A stretch of 11,470 nt of DNA from Chrysochromulina tobinii (taxonomy: Eukaryota; Haptophyta; Prymnesiales; Chrysochromulinaceae): NCBI GenBank assembly GCA_001275005.1, contig JWZX01001049.1:1-11470 (forward strand), written 5' to 3'. A program made the position numbers and the translations under genes. Below, piece by piece: positions 1-7,901 of this stretch; the first letter of the stretch is position 1; each line of letters begins with the position of its first letter. A model generated the notes under the pieces. It made no database searches and was not told where the DNA came from. It was given only the letters and a program-made list of their open reading frames with translations.

Positions 1-73
1 ACTTGCCTGGGCGAACTTCATGTCTTTCATGGCGGGCCCTTCCACAGTACTTGACATCGCGGTCTAGTGTGCG

Positions 74-2401
74 ATGCACATGAAGGCCGGCTTCGCCTGC
101 TTTTTGCGATTTGCAGCGACCGCATCCTTCACACGCATAGGCTTGCAACGGGCGCCGCAGCTCACTGTGGCTCTGTCACGTGAACTCGCCATGACTGTGA
201 CCGAAGCTGAGAGTAACGTTGCTGCGAGTGTCGAGATGGCACTCAAGGATGCGCTCGGTCCTGTCGGCCTTCACGCTCTGCCCCAAAAGGTCCCCGAGCT
301 GAAAGCGTGGTGTGTGACCGAGCGCATTCGTCCCCTGGCTCTGCTGCAGCTGTTCCCGGAAGCGTTTGTGGTTGAGCCCACAACGAGCGATGTTTCTTTG
401 CTCTGCGTTCGGCTCGCCCATGGTGGCTCGCCAGCTGTGGGCACAGCCGCCATGGTTGATGATGGCACGCCATCGATGGATGCATCAGGTGTCGCAGACA
501 TGCTCGGCGAGCGGCTCGGCACCACGCTTTCAAAGTACCACGCTCATCGGCCATCCTTGCCAACCGACCCTGTGCCCCTCTCGTGGCTCGTCCGCTCGAT
601 GCCTAGCCCCATCGAGGCGCTTGTGATCGCCGCGCCTGAGCGAGAATGGTTCTTCCATCTCGACCCGGCGCGCTTTGGGTATAAGGATCGCGCGTGTGCA
701 TGGAGCGCCTGCCGGGACGCCCACCTTCGCCGATTCGTCGACTCCCGCCAGGAGCAGTTCACTTGGCACGAACGCGACGACGGGACGCCAGCGATCTCGA
801 TGACCCTCGCGGAGGTTTCGAGGCGACGTGGCTGCTCGGCGGCTGAGAGTGCGATCTCGATGGCTGAGATTGCGAGAGCTCGACACGGCGTTCTGACGGG
901 GCTCTCCCGCGCGCAGCGCAAGGCTGCGACGGCCACTGCCGCAATGGCCTCTCCAGATCCACTGCCGAGCCCGGCTGTCGGGTCTCGACTCTACCTCGTG
1001 CGCGGGTCCGCCCGAACCGTCTCGCTCCTCGACGAGGAGATGCGATCTGCCGCCGAGTACGCAGGCTTGGCGCCGGAGCTTCTGAGGCCGCTCACTCCGG
1101 GCCTGTGGCTCCAAGTACGCGGCACCGACGGAGGCGGCCCTGCTGCCATGAGGATGGCGACCCTGCTACCACATCTGGCGGCGGTGAGAGGCGGCGGCAC
1201 GCTGCTCCTCGGCGCGTCAACGGCGGCGGCGATGGTGCAGCTGCTGCGCGGGGCCCGTGATTGCGACTCGCTGTGCCGGCGCGTGTTTCGTCAAGGGCCT
1301 TGGTTTTGTCCCCCCGAGAACGACAAGGACGAGCAGGACGGTCGAGCCGGAAGTGATCAGGACGGCCCCCGCCGAACCGGAGGTGCTCAGGACGGCGCCA
1401 TTCGAGCCGGAGGTGCGCACGGATGGACTCTGCACGTTGAGCAGCATTACCCCCCTGCTGACCAGCGCGTCCTGCCGTTCCACTGCCTCGACGACGTTGG
1501 CGAGCTCTGTGTGGCTCTCTCTCGCGCGCTCGACCGGGGGGCTCTGGGAGTGGACGAGGAGACGGAATCTCCTTCGTTGGTGCCAGATGGGGTAGCTCAT
1601 CTGACGCTCCTAGTGACCAAGGGCACTGTGCTCCTGCTCCGGGAGGACGACCCCGCACCGCCGAAGGTACGGGTAGACGAGGGCGTGGCCGAAGGCGAGC
1701 TGCCGAGTTCTCGGGATCAGCTGCGACTGCCGCGGTGGATCAGCGCGTGGGACCGCCGCGCCTTCTTCTTCTCCGCCGCACTCGACCCGATCGTGGCCCA
1801 AGCGTCTCTCAATATCGCACTCCACACCCACCTCAAACTTCATCCCGACCAGACGCTTCCCAGCGACGTGCACAGCGCCGATCCTTCGGACACCCTGCGG
1901 GTCTTCGATCCGTGCCTCGGCTCTGGGACCATCCTCGCTGCGGCAGCCGCGCGAGGGATTCGACGCATCGTCGGCGCGGACATCAACGCCGAGTTTGTCG
2001 CGCGTGCACGCTCGAATCTTTTGGACGCGCGGCTCCTCGGCTCGGGAGTGCGCTTGTTCGTCCATGATGCGGCCACTCCCTATCTCGCCGAGGACCTCGA
2101 TCCGCTTTCACATTCACAGCTCGATCCGGGTTCCCTCTCTTCACATTCACAGCTCGATCCTGGTTCCCTCAGTCAAACCCTCGTAGTCTCTAATCCACCT
2201 TGGGGGAACAACATCGGAGAGGGGCTGGACGGCAAGGCGATTGTCACCTCGGTGACCTCTCAGTTCGCGGGGGCGACGATGTGCTGGATCGCCAATCCCC
2301 TCGCCGTCGAGGCGCTGCGCTGTCTGCCCGGCGTCACTGTACTCCGCCACGTGCCCTTCGGCAGCGTCGAGCTGGTCGTGTGCACAGCATCTAGATTCTA
2401 G
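74..2401 (+). CDS. Trm11/UPF0020-like SAM-dependent N2-guanosine RNA methyltransferase (putative)
   Basis: The 775-residue protein ends in a class I methyltransferase fold. It has a lead-in like that of THUMP-type enzymes (LDP at 570-572, then an N-x-A helix), SAM-binding motif I DPCLGSGT at 612-619, the acidic motif II residue D636 in GADIN, and catalytic motif IV NPPWG at 707-711. In the Trm11, THUMPD and RlmL families this NPP(W/Y) signature belongs to enzymes that methylate the N2 amino group of guanosine in tRNA or rRNA, so an RNA substrate is inferred. The first roughly 550 residues are not recognised and show no clear THUMP domain. The ATG at 74 follows an in-frame TAG at 65-67. Residues 1-36 are basic and contain no acidic residue, so they could be an organelle targeting peptide; a second candidate start is M40 at 191. 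Two short in-frame tandem repeats interrupt the protein. The gene converges on the fibrillin gene. The fold is secure; the substrate is not. Confidence 0.8.
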   Translation: MHMKAGFACFLRFAATASFTRIGLQRAPQLTVALSRELAMTVTEAESNVAASVEMALKDALGPVGLHALPQKVPELKAWCVTERIRPLALLQLFPEAFVVEPTTSDVSLLCVRLAHGGSPAVGTAAMVDDGTPSMDASGVADMLGERLGTTLSKYHAHRPSLPTDPVPLSWLVRSMPSPIEALVIAAPEREWFFHLDPARFGYKDRACAWSACRDAHLRRFVDSRQEQFTWHERDDGTPAISMTLAEVSRRRGCSAAESAISMAEIARARHGVLTGLSRAQRKAATATAAMASPDPLPSPAVGSRLYLVRGSARTVSLLDEEMRSAAEYAGLAPELLRPLTPGLWLQVRGTDGGGPAAMRMATLLPHLAAVRGGGTLLLGASTAAAMVQLLRGARDCDSLCRRVFRQGPWFCPPENDKDEQDGRAGSDQDGPRRTGGAQDGAIRAGGAHGWTLHVEQHYPPADQRVLPFHCLDDVGELCVALSRALDRGALGVDEETESPSLVPDGVAHLTLLVTKGTVLLLREDDPAPPKVRVDEGVAEGELPSSRDQLRLPRWISAWDRRAFFFSAALDPIVAQASLNIALHTHLKLHPDQTLPSDVHSADPSDTLRVFDPCLGSGTILAAAAARGIRRIVGADINAEFVARARSNLLDARLLGSGVRLFVHDAATPYLAEDLDPLSHSQLDPGSLSSHSQLDPGSLSQTLVVSNPPWGNNIGEGLDGKAIVTSVTSQFAGATMCWIANPLAVEALRCLPGVTVLRHVPFGSVELVVCTASRF
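1331..1414 (+). repeat. In-frame 30-bp minisatellite in the methyltransferase gene
   Basis: One shortened 24-base unit (1331-1354) and two 30-base units (1355-1384, 1385-1414) share a core of CAGGACGG followed by GAGCCGGAGGT or a close variant. They encode a hydrophilic D/Q/G/R stretch with repeated QDG. Unit lengths are multiples of three, so the reading frame is kept. It sits between the unrecognised N-terminal region and the methyltransferase domain and probably forms a flexible linker. Confidence 0.7.
2107..2172 (+). repeat. Two-unit 33-bp tandem duplication next to methyltransferase motif IV
   Basis: Units 2107-2139 and 2140-2172 match apart from one substitution (position 2128 versus 2161) and their last two bases. 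Each encodes 11 residues (core SHSQLDPGSLS). The duplication lies just upstream of the NPPWG motif, in the loop between strands of the Rossmann-like fold, where insertions are usually tolerated. Near identity of the units suggests a recent slippage event. Confidence 0.85.
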
Positions 2402-2834
2402 GTCGGGGACGGCGGCGGTATTGCGACGCGTTGTGTCGTGTCGATCAGTGCCCGGGTGCGAACATCCGTAGCCGTGCGGTCCCCGCTGGCGCTGCCGCTC
2501 GAACCCGCTCCGTGCCGGCCGGTGTGCGCAGTGCGGACGCCGATTTCCGCTCGAAGCGAATGCGAAGTTCGAGTCAGACGCGCCTTGTCGGTTCGAAATA
2601 GACTAAACTGGGAACTTCAATGGATGCTTTGAAGAGTGCTAAGTACACCGGGCACAGGGGGACGAAACAGAACGACCGCGTCGCTCACGCGGCGGTGCGC
2701 ACTGGGAATGCACGTGGCCAATACGCGCGCGAAATCCGTGGTTGGACGAGGGCGCTCGAAGAAGACAAGCACATTGCGCGGCGGAAACGAGCGCAGCGTC
2801 TAACGCGCCAAGCAACGTGGTGGGAGCTCGCTGC
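2402..2834. other. Convergent intergenic region
   Basis: These 433 bp hold the 3' ends of two convergent genes, the methyltransferase (+) and the fibrillin (-). I see no RNA gene, no canonical AATAAA signal, no repeat and no convincing coding sequence. An open frame from 2620 runs into the antisense of the fibrillin gene and is treated as chance. Confidence 0.6.
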
Positions 2835-3608
2835 TCAGCCGGCACCCGGCGAGGCGTCTTCGTCCGCAACCGAGGGCGAGGCCGCGGTGGGGAACAACTC
2901 GACGCGGCGCAGCACGTTGGCGAGGCCGCCATCGTCGCGCATGACGCAGAGTTCATCGTCGAGGTAGGTGATGTAGAGCTGGCGAGAATACGCTAGGGGG
3001 CCGGGGAGCAGCGAGCGCTGCCCGAGCAGCGATGCCTCTACAAACTCCTCGCGTAAGCACACGTCCGAGCGCGCTAGAAGATTCGCGCGCAGCTCGAGCG
3101 TCTGCTCCGCACCGAAGAGTGAGACGCTCGTGGCTGTGGTGACGCGCGGCTGCCCGGCTTGCATGGATGTGATCGTCACGCGCACCTTGCCAATCGACGC
3201 CGCGCCAAAGGGTAGCTTTGATAGCCCTTGCGCCAGCACGGCGGGCGAGAAACCGGTCGCGTAGAGGCTGAGTGCCAGTGGCCGAGTGGGCGAGTCGACG
3301 AGCCCGCCGCCAGGTGTCTGGCTGTATGCGACCTCCCACACGCCGTTCAGGAGGTTGCTCTTTGCGGGCATCGGCGTCGGATTGCAGGCCGAAAGCCCAA
3401 GGATGGTCTCAGCTAGCTCCTGCTGCTGAGTGGCAGCGAGTGGCAGCGAGGAGATGTCACCAGCGGCGATGATCGACAGCAAGCTATCTTTCAGCGTCGC
3501 CGGATCGGCCGACATCGCGATGCGTGAGGCACGCGTCATTGTAGTCACTGAGAGTTGCGGCAAGGTCCACGCCAGGCATGAAGATATTAGAATGGAGGCC
3601 GGAAGCAT
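2835..3608 (-). CDS. Plastid lipid-associated protein (PAP/fibrillin family)
   Basis: The 257-residue protein is a fibrillin, a lipocalin-like family bound to plastoglobules and thylakoids that takes part in plastid lipid and quinone storage and stress responses. The family's N-terminal motif is seen as LNGVWEVAYS at 87-96 with the conserved Trp at 91. Its C-terminal signature is seen as YLDDELCVMRDDGG at 215-228. The ATG at 3606-3608 is chosen because the protein then opens directly on a short hydrophobic signal peptide (residues 2-13); the frame stays open to a GTG at 3633-3635, but this would only add nine charged residues ahead of it. The predicted cleavage A13-W14 places an aromatic residue at +1, followed by an S/T/R-rich stretch. 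This resembles the ASAFAP-type bipartite targeting sequence of complex red plastids. The C-terminus (after about 240) is a short acidic tail. It shares a 164-bp upstream region with the divergent phosphatase gene. Confidence 0.87.
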   Translation of the reverse strand: MLPASILISSCLAWTLPQLSVTTMTRASRIAMSADPATLKDSLLSIIAAGDISSLPLAATQQQELAETILGLSACNPTPMPAKSNLLNGVWEVAYSQTPGGGLVDSPTRPLALSLYATGFSPAVLAQGLSKLPFGAASIGKVRVTITSMQAGQPRVTTATSVSLFGAEQTLELRANLLARSDVCLREEFVEASLLGQRSLLPGPLAYSRQLYITYLDDELCVMRDDGGLANVLRRVELFPTAASPSVADEDASPGAG

Positions 3609-3772
3609 CGCGGCTGGCGACCGCCGACCTTTCACAGCCTGGTTTTCGGACTCCCACTAGAAGTAGTCAAATGGTCCAATTTTAGGTCCTTCCAGCCCTT
3701 CACGAGGTCCTTCACGCCTCTCCCACGTCGCACTGCCTCCCCGCAACTCCCCCAAGCCCCTCCTCAATCCCG
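3609..3772. promoter_or_regulatory. Divergent intergenic region, probable bidirectional promoter
   Basis: Only 164 bp separate the start codons of the fibrillin (-) and the phosphatase (+), so both promoters and 5' UTRs must lie here or overlap the genes. A CCAAT pentamer occurs at 3676-3680 beside a short AT-rich patch, the only one in the region. The part nearest the phosphatase is C/T-rich and contains a repeated AGGTCCTTC element (3684 and 3705). There is no TATA box. Promoter function is inferred from position alone. Confidence 0.5.
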
Positions 3773-6700
3773 ATGGCAGGCAATCCGCAGCGCCCGGCCT
3801 TGGGCCGGGTCTTCGCGCCTGCAGACGACCTCACGTACGTCATCGCCATCAGCCCCGGAAAGCCTTTCCTCGTCATCGACCGGCAGACGGGTACAGCTTC
3901 GATCGTTGACGCATCAAAGCTCGACACCCTCATCGGCCCGCCAACGTCGCGTGCGCGATCACTTCGCATGGACGCGGTGGTCGGCCTGGTCACGTTCCCC
4001 GACGACCGCTACCTCGTGGTCGTCGGCGAGAGCGCGACCAAGCCTGTCGCCAGCGAGCGTGGCATGTTGCAGGTGCCATACATCACCAAGGTTGTCTTCC
4101 TTGCGCTCAAGCCGCCGAGTGGGGGGGAGCCGGGCTCGCCCGGTGGAGCCGGCGGCGAGGACCCGTACTCGCCCGAGGCGAGCCTAACCGCGCTCAGTGC
4201 CAAGCAGCGTGGCTACCTCAAGGACTTTCTGGAGGCGGGCGACGTGTTCCTCGCACACGAGGAGCGCGGCGCATTCACGCACACGCTGCAGCGGCGCGCG
4301 GCGCGGCGCGAGGCGCTGCAGAGCGCGCCGCCCTCGCTCGCGGACGCGGACGAACGCTTCGTGTGGAACGCGCGCGCGCTCGCGCCGCTCGCCAAGGCGG
4401 GCGCGGGCGAGTGGCTCACTCCGCTCATGCAGGGCAACGTGTGCACGGAGCAGGTGCTGCTGCCTGGAGACGGCGTGCTCACCGCGTCGCTCGTGGCGCG
4501 CCGCTCGTGCGAGCATGCGGGCACACGCCTCAAGACGCGCGGGATCAATGACAGTGGCGCCGCCGCCAACTGCGTCGAGCTCGAGCAGATCCTTCATATG
4601 AAGCTCCGGCGGCAGGCGGTGACCTCGCTCGTCCAGATTCGCGGCTCGGTGCCCGTCTTCTGGGAGCAGCGGACAAAGCTCGGTACGGTGAACCCGAAGC
4701 CGCGCGTGAGCCGCGTGACCGAGCTCACGACGCCCGCGCTGCGCGAGCACCTCGACGGGCTGCAGGCGCTCTACGGCAAGGTGATCGTGCTCTCGCTCCT
4801 CGATCAGCGCGGCGACGAAACCGAGCTCGCCACGGCGCTGGCCACGTGTCTCGAGGCTCTCGAGGAGCGAATCTCCGCGAGCGTGCGGTACGCCGCCTTC
4901 GACTTCCACCATGCGGCCAAGGCGACCAGCCGCGGCGACGCGTGCCGCACGCTGCTGCAGCGCCTCTCGACCGAGCATGCCGACGCGCACCCGGCCGCAC
5001 ACGGCTACTTTGCGATGCGGGTGAACGAGGCCGAGGCGGCGGCAGGGACCGAGAGCACGACGGCACCGGTGAGCACGCAGCGCGGCATCGTGCGCACCAA
5101 CTGCCTCGACTGCCTCAACCGCACCAACATGGCGCAGACAGTGCTCGGTTTGCAGTCGGCGACGGCACAGCTGCGCGCGCTCGGGACTGCTTGTGAACTG
5201 CCCGCGGCGGCGAACACGCCCGCGCTCGAGACGAACTTGCATGCGGCGCTCCGCAAGCTGTGGACCGAGGCGGGAGATGTGATCTCGGTCCAGTACACGG
5301 GCACGAGCAATTTGAGCAAGGGCTCCGGCATCCTGGGCGAGGACGCGAGCGAGAAGAAAAAGTCCCTCTTCGAAAAGGCGCGCGGCGCCGTCGAGAAGGG
5401 TGTGAAGACAGCCCAGCGCTTCGTCAATGAGCAGTTCCTCGAGGACACGCGGCAGGCGGCGATCGACACGCTCCTCGGCGCGGGCTCGGAGCGCTTGCGC
5501 CGCGTCTCGTCCGCCGTCGGTGGCGCCGAGGCGGCCGGCGTCGAGCCAGTCACCTTACTGGTGGGTACCTGGAACAACAACGGCAAGGTCGGCTCGGCCG
5601 ACGAGGTGCAGGCGTGGCTGCAGGCGTGCTCGACCAAGGTGTCGCGCGTGCCGCCCTCGGACGAGAGTGCACGGCTCTTGGCCGAGGAACCGCCCGGCGT
5701 GTGCATCCTCGGCTTTCAGGAGTTCGTCTCGTTGGATGCGAAGAATCTGATGCTCAAGGACCACGAAGAGCGTCGTCGCGAGTGCCGCGCGCGCGTACTC
5801 GCCGTCCTCCAGGACCTCCATGGCGAGCGCTACGTCGAGGTGGGCGCCGAGCAAATGTTTGGCGTCTTTCTACTCGTGTACGTGCGCCCGCGCCTCGCCG
5901 CGTTCGTGCGTGGCGTGCACGCCGAGGTGGTGAAGCTGGGTTTCGGCTCGGACTCGCTCGGGATCAAAGCGGGCAACAAGGGCGGCTTAGCGGTGCGCCT
6001 GGACCTCTTCGGTGCATCGGTCTGCTTCATCAACTCGCACCTACCCGCGGGCCAGTCGCACCCGGAAGAGCGCAACGAAACCTACCACGAGATCCTCAAG
6101 GGTCTCAAGAGCGGATTCGCCGCGTGCCGCGGGGGCCCCCACCCGCCGCCCCTTGAGCACGATCTGTGTGTCTGGCTGGGCGATCTCAACTACCGGCTCG
6201 AAGGTCCCAACGAGGAGGTGCGACGCATCGTGGCCGATGCGGCCTCGATGCCGGCGCCACAGGCCGCCAAGGAGCTGCAGGCCATGCTCCAGTACGATCA
6301 GCTCACGATCGCGAAGGCGAGCGGCGCCGCGTTTGACGAATTCGTAGAGGCGCCCCTCGAGTTCGCGCCGACGTATAAGTATGACGCGGGCACCCAAGTC
6401 TACGATACGAGCGAGAAGGCGCGGGTGCCGTCGTGGACCGACCGAGTGCTCTGGCGCGAGGGCAGTCGCTCCGAGGTCAAGCAGGTGGCGTGCTTGGCGT
6501 ACGACTCGGCCAACTCCGTGCTTGTCTCGGACCATAAGCCAGTCGCGGCGCTGCTGCTCTGGAACCCGGGCAAGGGCAAGGCCGCCTTGAGCTCGACGGC
6601 TGCCCCGAGCAACGTGTCCGCGCGCTCGGAGGAGGGTGTGGATCCCGGTATGGATCCCTTGCCTAATTTGGATCTCTTGGGGGGCGACGACGACGGCGAT

Positions 6701-7297
6701 GGCGGCGGCGGCAACGAGGACGGCCAGGTCGATTTACTCGACGGTCTGTTTGGCGGCGGCGACAGCCCCGGCCAAGGCACAGCGGCCGGCGGCTTCGGGA
6801 GCTCCTCCGACTTCGTGCCTGCCTTCCCGACCTCATCCTCCGACTTCGGCGGCAGCATCAGCAGCAGCACCGGCGCCGCGGCCCCCACCGCCGGCACACC
6901 CAGATTCCCACAGGCGCCTTTGGGTTTCGGCGAGTCTTCGGCCTTTGGTGACTCATCCGCATTCGGGGCGCCCGCGCCGCGGCCACTGGCTCCGATGCCG
7001 GCCGCAGCGCCTGTCCCGGCGGGCGTATCTTCCATGACGGCGGGACTCTCCTCGATGACTTTCGGGGTGACGCCGAGCGCGCCTCTGTCGGCCAACGACT
7101 TTGGCGCCGTGATGGGCGCCGGCATGTCTCCAATGGGCGGCATGGGTATGGGGGGCGGAATGGGGGGCATGGGGGGCATGCCGCCGATGGGCGCTATGGG
7201 CGGCGGCATGGGCGGCGGCATGGGAATGGGTGCCGGCATGGGCCGCATGGGCGGCGGCATGGGAATGGGTGCCGGCATGGTGGGTGGCATGCCTCCG

Positions 7298-7329
<32 letters not shown>

Positions 7330-7447
7330 TGGCATGCCGCCGATGGGCGCCTTGCCTTCCTCCATGTTTGCCACCCCGGCCACCCCGGCGCCCGCCCCCG
7401 CCCCCGCCGCGCCAGACCCATTTGCGAGCCTCGCAAAATTGCCTTGA
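3773..7447 (+). CDS. Synaptojanin-like phosphoinositide phosphatase (Sac domain + inositol polyphosphate 5-phosphatase)
   Basis: The 1224-residue protein joins two lipid phosphatases. The Sac domain (about 60-520) shows RGSVPVFWEQ at 290-299, FDFHHAAK, and the Cys-based loop RTNCLDCLNRTN with C444 and R450 (CX5R-T). The 5-phosphatase domain (about 592-935) shows GTWNNNG at 598-604, FQEF with E650, NSHLPAG at 754-760, LGDLNYR at 802-808, PSWTDR at 886-891 and SDHKP at 919-923, the metal and phosphate-binding set of this family. Together such enzymes strip 4- and 5-phosphates from PI(4,5)P2 and related lipids, typically during clathrin uncoating and membrane traffic. The tail (about 936-1224) is disordered, with DLL motifs (967-969, 987-989), an Asp/Gly run, several DFG/FG motifs, a Met/Gly repeat and a terminal DPF (1215-1217). 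The ATG is the first after an in-frame TAG at 3683. No intron is apparent. The second acidic residue of the Sac loop is Asn449. Confidence 0.9.
7112..7366 (+). repeat. Met/Gly/Pro low-complexity tract in the phosphatase tail
   Basis: About 85 codons (residues 1114-1198) are built from GGCATGGGC-like 9-base units and longer blocks ending in GGCATGCCGCCGATGGGC, giving strings of GGMG and GMPPMG. The tract lies between FG-containing segments and the C-terminal DPF motif. It is probably a flexible, slippage-prone linker. The antisense strand is open over the same stretch only because of its composition. Confidence 0.85.
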
Positions 7448-7703
7448 CAAAGATATTGGGCGCCCATGGTGGAAGAGAGTCAAGTGTAGTGTGTGGAGGG
7501 CCCAATCCATAGAGATGCGGCCCTTGTGCCTTGGGGGCGGTCAAGCATTGTCAAGGTCGCGGCCTCGCGCGTCATCGCAGCAGCAGCGGCGCACCGGTAT
7601 GGGATTGCAGGATTGCATGGGAGTCGTGGAGGTTAGAAACTTGCGTAAAAGGTCAGCTCATGGCGGCACACTTCGCTCCGCCGCGACGTTGCGAAAAAGG
7701 TCT
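7448..7703. other. Spacer between the phosphatase gene and the repeat array
   Basis: These 256 bp contain the 3' end of the phosphatase transcript and unique sequence up to the left edge of the array. A short imperfect repeat, TTGCGTAAAAGGTC then TTGCGAAAAAGGTC, lies just before the array edge. No gene or RNA is visible. Confidence 0.5.
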
Positions 7704-7722
7704 GCGAGCGGCGGAAGGGTGT

Positions 7723-7774
7723 GGCGGTCCTTTAGGCATGCTAAGGGAACCGGATACTTAGACCGGTAACCGCC
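7723..7774 (+). other. Foldable three-way-junction element, leader of unit 1
   Basis: A closing stem GGCGGT/ACCGCC (6 bp) encloses hairpin CCTTTA-GGCATGC-TAAGGG (6 bp, 7-nt loop) and hairpin ACCGG-ATACTTAGA-CCGGT (5 bp, 9-nt loop). The hairpins are joined to each other and to the closing stem by single A residues, and every base in the stems pairs. One pair is U-G, which would be A-C on the other strand, so the fold favours a + strand transcript. The element ends 127 nt before the gene's ATG. No known RNA family is recognised. A 5' UTR structure, a processed small RNA or a DNA-level element are all possible. Confidence 0.5.
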
Positions 7775-7901
7775 GTAGGAGATCGGACTTTGTACCGGGG
7801 GATCCGGAAGGGATTCTCACGGGACATGATGTCACGGGAGCGTCTAGAGTGTTCGTGGTCTTGTTCGGTCTGAACGCGCGTCTTCGACCTCTTGGGGCTC
7901 C

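Noticed and set aside
2620-2967. 115-codon plus-strand open frame across the convergent intergenic region
   Set aside because: Its second half is antisense to the fibrillin C-terminus, and its first half has no recognisable feature.
4184-5242. 352-codon minus-strand open frame inside the phosphatase gene
   Set aside because: It is Arg/Leu/His-rich composition produced by high GC at third positions of the real gene; no motif, and it overlaps essential Sac-domain codons.
6400-7467. 355-codon minus-strand open frame with MPPMPP repeats
   Set aside because: Complement of the Met/Gly tract of the phosphatase tail; no independent support.
7723-7774. Hammerhead-type self-cleaving ribozyme
   Set aside because: It is a three-way junction, but the junction strands lack the CUGANGA and GAAA core, so no ribozyme call is made.
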